Shown here piece by piece: positions 6,109-8,662 of a stretch of 8,662 bases of DNA. The position numbers and the translations under genes were made by a program. This DNA comes from Pseudomonadota bacterium. GTDB taxonomy: Bacteria > Pseudomonadota > Alphaproteobacteria > Rhizobiales > Devosiaceae. Each line of letters begins with the position of its first letter. Positions within the stretch are counted from its first letter, which is position 1. Under the pieces are notes generated by a model, which searched no databases, was not told the DNA's origin, and was given only the letters and a program-made list of their open reading frames with translations. The DNA is taken from assembly GCA_023433985.1 (NCBI GenBank), contig JAEYTN010000560.1:1-8662 (forward strand). Direction: 5' to 3'.

Positions 6109-7299
6109 TTGGCTACAACTGATCTCGGGCGTGAGCCCGACACGAAGACGTTTTTTCTGAACGATCCGAAAATCCGCGCGGTCATCTACCAGGTCGTGAC
6201 CGTCGTCGCAGTGGTGGCGTTCGCCTGGTGGATCGTCGTCAACACCGGCGCCAACCTGCGCGCCCAGAACAAGACCACCGGCTTCGATTTCCTCTGGGGC
6301 ACCGCCGGTTTCGAGACGAGCTTCACGCTCACCGGGTTCAACCGCGCCTCGATCTACTGGCAGGCTCTGCTGACGGGTGTCGTCAACACCGTCCTCGTCT
6401 CCATTATCTCCATCGTCATCGCCACCACCGTCGGCTTCTTCGTCGGCATCGCGAGGCTCTCGCAGAACTGGATCATCTCCCGGCTCGCCACGGTCTATGT
6501 CGAGGTCGTGCGCAACGTGCCGCTGCTGCTGCAGCTTTTCGTGTGGTACTTCGCCGTGCTCAAAGCCATGCCGGCGGTCAAGCAATCCATCGTGTTCCTG
6601 GGCGGCTGGGCCATCAACCAGCGCGGCCTCTACACGCCCCGGCCCCTGATCGACGATCGCTTCATCTACGTCGCGATCGCCTTCGTGATCGCGGTCGTCG
6701 CCGCCGTCCTCATGGCGCGCTGGGCGCAGCGCCGGCAGGATGCGACCGGCCAGCAGTTTCCGAAGTTCTGGGCCGGCGTCGGCCTCGTCGTCGTCGTGCT
6801 GTTGATCGCCTATCCGCTGTCGGGCACCAACCTGCAGTTCCAGTATCCCGTTCTGCAGGGCTTCAACTACCGCGGCGGCCTCCAACTGCCGCCCGAGCTG
6901 GTGGCGCTGATCGTCGGCCTCTCGCTGTACCACGCGACCTTCATCGGCGAGACCGTGCGCGGCGGCATCCAGGCGATCAGCCACGGGCAGACCGAAGCCG
7001 CGCAGTCGCTCGGTCTGCGCGAGGGCCAGCGCCTGCGGCTCGTCATCATCCCGCAGGCCATGCGCGTCATCATTCCGCCGCTGACCAGCCAGTACCTCAA
7101 CATCACCAAGAACTCCTCGCTCGGCGCCGCCATCGGCTACCCCGAGTTCGTCGCAGTGTTCATGGGCACCTCGCTCAACCAGTCGGGCCGCGCCATCGAG
7201 ATCGTCGGCATCACCATGCTCGTCTACCTCACGCTGTCCCTCAGTACGTCGGCGCTGATGAACTGGTACAACGCCCGCGTCGCGCTGGTGGAAAGGTAA
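6109..7299 (+). CDS. aapQ: General L-amino acid ABC transporter, permease AapQ
   Basis: From the TTG at 6109 the product has 396 residues, close to the roughly 400 usual for AapQ/BztB permeases, which are longer than ordinary His/Glu/Gln-type permeases. A short cytoplasmic N-terminus leads into a first hydrophobic segment at about 25-44. The transporter core begins near 83-112 (YWQALLTGVVNTVLVSIISI), continues through VEVVRNVPLLLQLF (131-144), and is interrupted by the family's characteristic central insertion with extra membrane segments (about 185-203 and 222-236). The EAA loop that contacts the ATPase is at 280-325: G-E-T-V-R-G-G-I, then GQTEAAQSLGL at 293-303, and the P-Q-A-M at 315-318. 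It pairs with AapM to form the inner-membrane channel. No ATG lies nearby in frame; the TTG start is chosen for its AGGAGAG ribosome site. Its stop lies 4 nt before aapM. Confidence 0.94.
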   Translation: MATTDLGREPDTKTFFLNDPKIRAVIYQVVTVVAVVAFAWWIVVNTGANLRAQNKTTGFDFLWGTAGFETSFTLTGFNRASIYWQALLTGVVNTVLVSIISIVIATTVGFFVGIARLSQNWIISRLATVYVEVVRNVPLLLQLFVWYFAVLKAMPAVKQSIVFLGGWAINQRGLYTPRPLIDDRFIYVAIAFVIAVVAAVLMARWAQRRQDATGQQFPKFWAGVGLVVVVLLIAYPLSGTNLQFQYPVLQGFNYRGGLQLPPELVALIVGLSLYHATFIGETVRGGIQAISHGQTEAAQSLGLREGQRLRLVIIPQAMRVIIPPLTSQYLNITKNSSLGAAIGYPEFVAVFMGTSLNQSGRAIEIVGITMLVYLTLSLSTSALMNWYNARVALVER

Positions 7300-7303
7300 G
7301 GCC

Positions 7304-8425
7304 ATGACCGACGCCTCCTTCGTCCGCGACAAGATCGTCGAAAGCCGGCCGGCGCCGGTCCGCACCTCGGGCATCGGCCTGTGGCTCCGGAAGAATCTCT
7401 TCGCTACCCCCGGGGACACCATCCTCACCGTCCTCGCCGTCGCCCTGCTGGCATGGCTGCTACCCGCGCTCTACAGCTTTCTCATCGGCAACGCGGTGTT
7501 CGAGGGTACCGTCGAGGATTGCCGGGTGGAGAATGTCGGAGCGTGCTGGATTTACGTGGAAGCCCGCATCACCTTCTTCATCTACGGCTTCTACCCGGCG
7601 ACCGAGTACTGGCGCGTCAACCTCGTCTTCCTGATGCTCGCGGTGCTGCTGATCCCGCTGCTCGTACCCAGGGCGCCGTTCAAGATCGTCAACGCGGCGC
7701 TCTTCTTCGTCGTGTTCCCGGTGGTCGCCTCCATCCTGCTCAAGGGCGGCATGTTCGGGCTGCGACAGGTGCCGACCGAGCAGTGGGGCGGCCTCATGGT
7801 CACCCTCATCATCGCGCTCGTCGGCATCATCTGCTCGCTACCCCTGGGCATCCTGCTGGCGCTCGGCCGGCGCTCCAAGCTGCCGATCGTCAAGTATCTC
7901 TGCGTCGCCTTCATCGAGCTCTGGCGCGCCGTACCGTTGATCACCGTGCTGTTCATGGCTTCCGTCATGCTGCCGCTGTTCATGCCGCAGGGCATGTCGG
8001 TGGATAAGCTGCTGCGGGCGCTGGTCGGCGTCACCCTGTTCACCGCCGCCTACATCGCCGAGGTGATCCGTGGCGGCCTCGCGGCCGTGCCCCGGGGGCA
8101 GACCGAGGCGGCGTCGGCCCTGGGCCTCAGCTACTGGAAATCCATGGGCTTCATCGTCCTGCCCCAGGCGCTGAAGCACTCGATCCCTGGCATCGTCAAC
8201 AACTTCATCTCGCTGTTCAAGGACACCTCCCTGGTGTCCATCGTCGGCATCTTCGACCTGCTGAATGCGGTACAGTCGGCCAGCTCCGACAACGCCTGGG
8301 CTTCGCCCACCCGCGCCATCACCGGCTACATCTTCGCCGCCATGGTCTTCTGGGTCTTCTGCTTTGCGATGTCGCGGTACTCGATGTGGGTCGAGCGGCG
8401 TCTCAACACCGGCTACAAGAGGTAG
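7304..8425 (+). CDS. aapM: General L-amino acid ABC transporter, permease AapM
   Basis: This 373-residue inner-membrane permease is the second channel subunit of the Aap system. A hydrophobic N-terminal segment (38-62) is followed by a periplasmic stretch with two cysteines (C73, C81) in the D-C-R...G-A-C-W arrangement typical of AapM/BztC. Further membrane segments lie at about 106-122 and 128-147. The conserved permease core starts at [15 protein letters not shown] (160-174), passes [15 protein letters not shown] (203-217), and carries the EAA loop: AEVIRGG at 252-258, [11 protein letters not shown] at 265-275 and [11 protein letters not shown] at 286-296. This loop couples to the ATPase. 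The ATG at 7304 lies 4 nt after the aapQ stop, and GAAAGG (7291-7296) inside the end of aapQ serves as ribosome site. Translation of the two permeases is probably coupled. The frame is intact, unlike that of aapP. Confidence 0.95.
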   Translation: MTDASFVRDKIVESRPAPVRTSGIGLWLRKNLFATPGDTILTVLAVALLAWLLPALYSFLIGNAVFEGTVEDCRVENVGACWIYVEARITFFIYGFYPATEYWRVNLVFLMLAVLLIPLLVPRAPFKIVNAALFFVVFPVVASILLKGGMFGLRQVPTEQWGGLMVTLIIALVGIICSLPLGILLALGRRSKLPIVKYLCVAFIELWRAVPLITVLFMASVMLPLFMPQGMSVDKLLRALVGVTLFTAAYIAEVIRGGLAAVPRGQTEAASALGLSYWKSMGFIVLPQALKHSIPGIVNNFISLFKDTSLVSIVGIFDLLNAVQSASSDNAWASPTRAITGYIFAAMVFWVFCFAMSRYSMWVERRLNTGYKR

Positions 8426-8427
8426 TT

Positions 8428-8662
8428 ATGAGCAACCTAGCGATGGCCGAAGAGCGGCCCGTCGATACCTCGCAGATGCGGGTCTCCAAGACCGAGGTCG
8501 CGATCGAGATCATCGGCATGAACAAGTGGTACGCCGATTCCACGTGCTGCGCGACATCGACCTCAAGGTGATGAAGGGCGAGCGCATCGTCATCGCCGGG
8601 CCTTCGGGCTCCGGCAAGTCGACGCTGATCCGCTGCATCAACCGCCTCGAGGAGCACCAGCA
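8428..8662 (+). CDS. aapP: General L-amino acid ABC transporter, ATP-binding protein AapP (partial, apparent frameshift)
   Basis: The ATG at 8428 lies 2 nt after aapM, with AGAGG (8418-8422) as ribosome site. It starts [15 protein letters not shown] and reads normally into [12 protein letters not shown], the opening strand of an amino-acid ABC ATPase. Expected next is [10 protein letters not shown], but the frame instead reads [10 protein letters not shown] and stops at 8569-8571 after 47 codons. The expected residues resume from 8541 in the next frame ([19 protein letters not shown]), followed by the Walker A motif G-P-S-G-S-G-K-S-T at 8598-8624 and [12 protein letters not shown] to the window edge. 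Loss of one T in the GAT-TTC junction near 8538-8539 explains the shift. All sister genes are intact, so a sequencing or assembly error is slightly more likely than a real mutation. The Q-loop, signature and Walker B motifs lie beyond the window. AapP would energise AapQM by ATP hydrolysis in the cytoplasm. Confidence 0.85.

Noticed and set aside
6088..7428. A 446-codon open frame on the minus strand opposite aapQ
   Set aside because: Its product is a low-complexity Asp/Glu/Arg/Gly/His-rich sequence with no domain, as expected opposite GC-rich membrane-protein codons. The plus strand encodes a clear permease.
8530..8571. Programmed ribosomal frameshifting in aapP
   Set aside because: There is no slippery heptamer at the break and no evident downstream pseudoknot. 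The ABC ATPase family is not known for recoding, and a single missing base explains the data.

Overview
This is an ordinary stretch of high-GC bacterial chromosome, almost certainly from an alphaproteobacterium. The evidence is an NDUFS4-type accessory subunit of respiratory complex I next to a TraB/GumN gene, and an aapJ-aapQ-aapM-aapP general L-amino acid transporter operon of the rhizobial type. A member of the Hyphomicrobiales, perhaps Devosia-like, is my best guess from protein style only. I see no insertion sequence, phage gene, CRISPR array or defence island.

Layout. Positions 1-1314 (+) hold the tail of a probable sugar-phosphate isomerase/epimerase and a complete Gfo/Idh/MocA dehydrogenase, an apparent polyol or sugar catabolic operon that begins outside the window. 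Positions 1301-2556 (-) hold a two-gene unit: the complex I NDUFS4-like subunit, then a secreted TraB/GumN protein whose 3' end overlaps the dehydrogenase gene tail to tail. A tRNA-Pro(UGG) gene with encoded CCA lies at 2709-2785 (-). Positions 2876-3595 (+) encode a PAP2-family membrane phosphatase with all three catalytic motifs. It converges on, and overlaps by 13 nt, a cystathionine beta-lyase (metC-like) gene read from 4764 to 3583. The start I prefer is a GTG, 46 codons downstream of the longest open frame.

From 4983 to the right edge the + strand carries the aap operon: a periplasmic binding protein (aapJ), two permeases (aapQ, aapM) and the start of the ATPase (aapP). Together they would import a broad range of L-amino acids across the inner membrane. 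A strong intrinsic terminator-like hairpin sits between aapJ and aapQ and would make the binding protein more abundant than the membrane components. The aapP reading frame carries an apparent 1-nt deletion near 8538 that moves the Walker A region out of frame. This is either a sequencing error or a real lesion.

I did not find a new biological system. The points worth a second look are the nested inverted repeats in the aapJ-aapQ gap, the aapP frameshift and the stop/start overlap it creates, inverted repeats in the metC/aapJ divergent region, and two abutting palindromes beside the tRNA gene.
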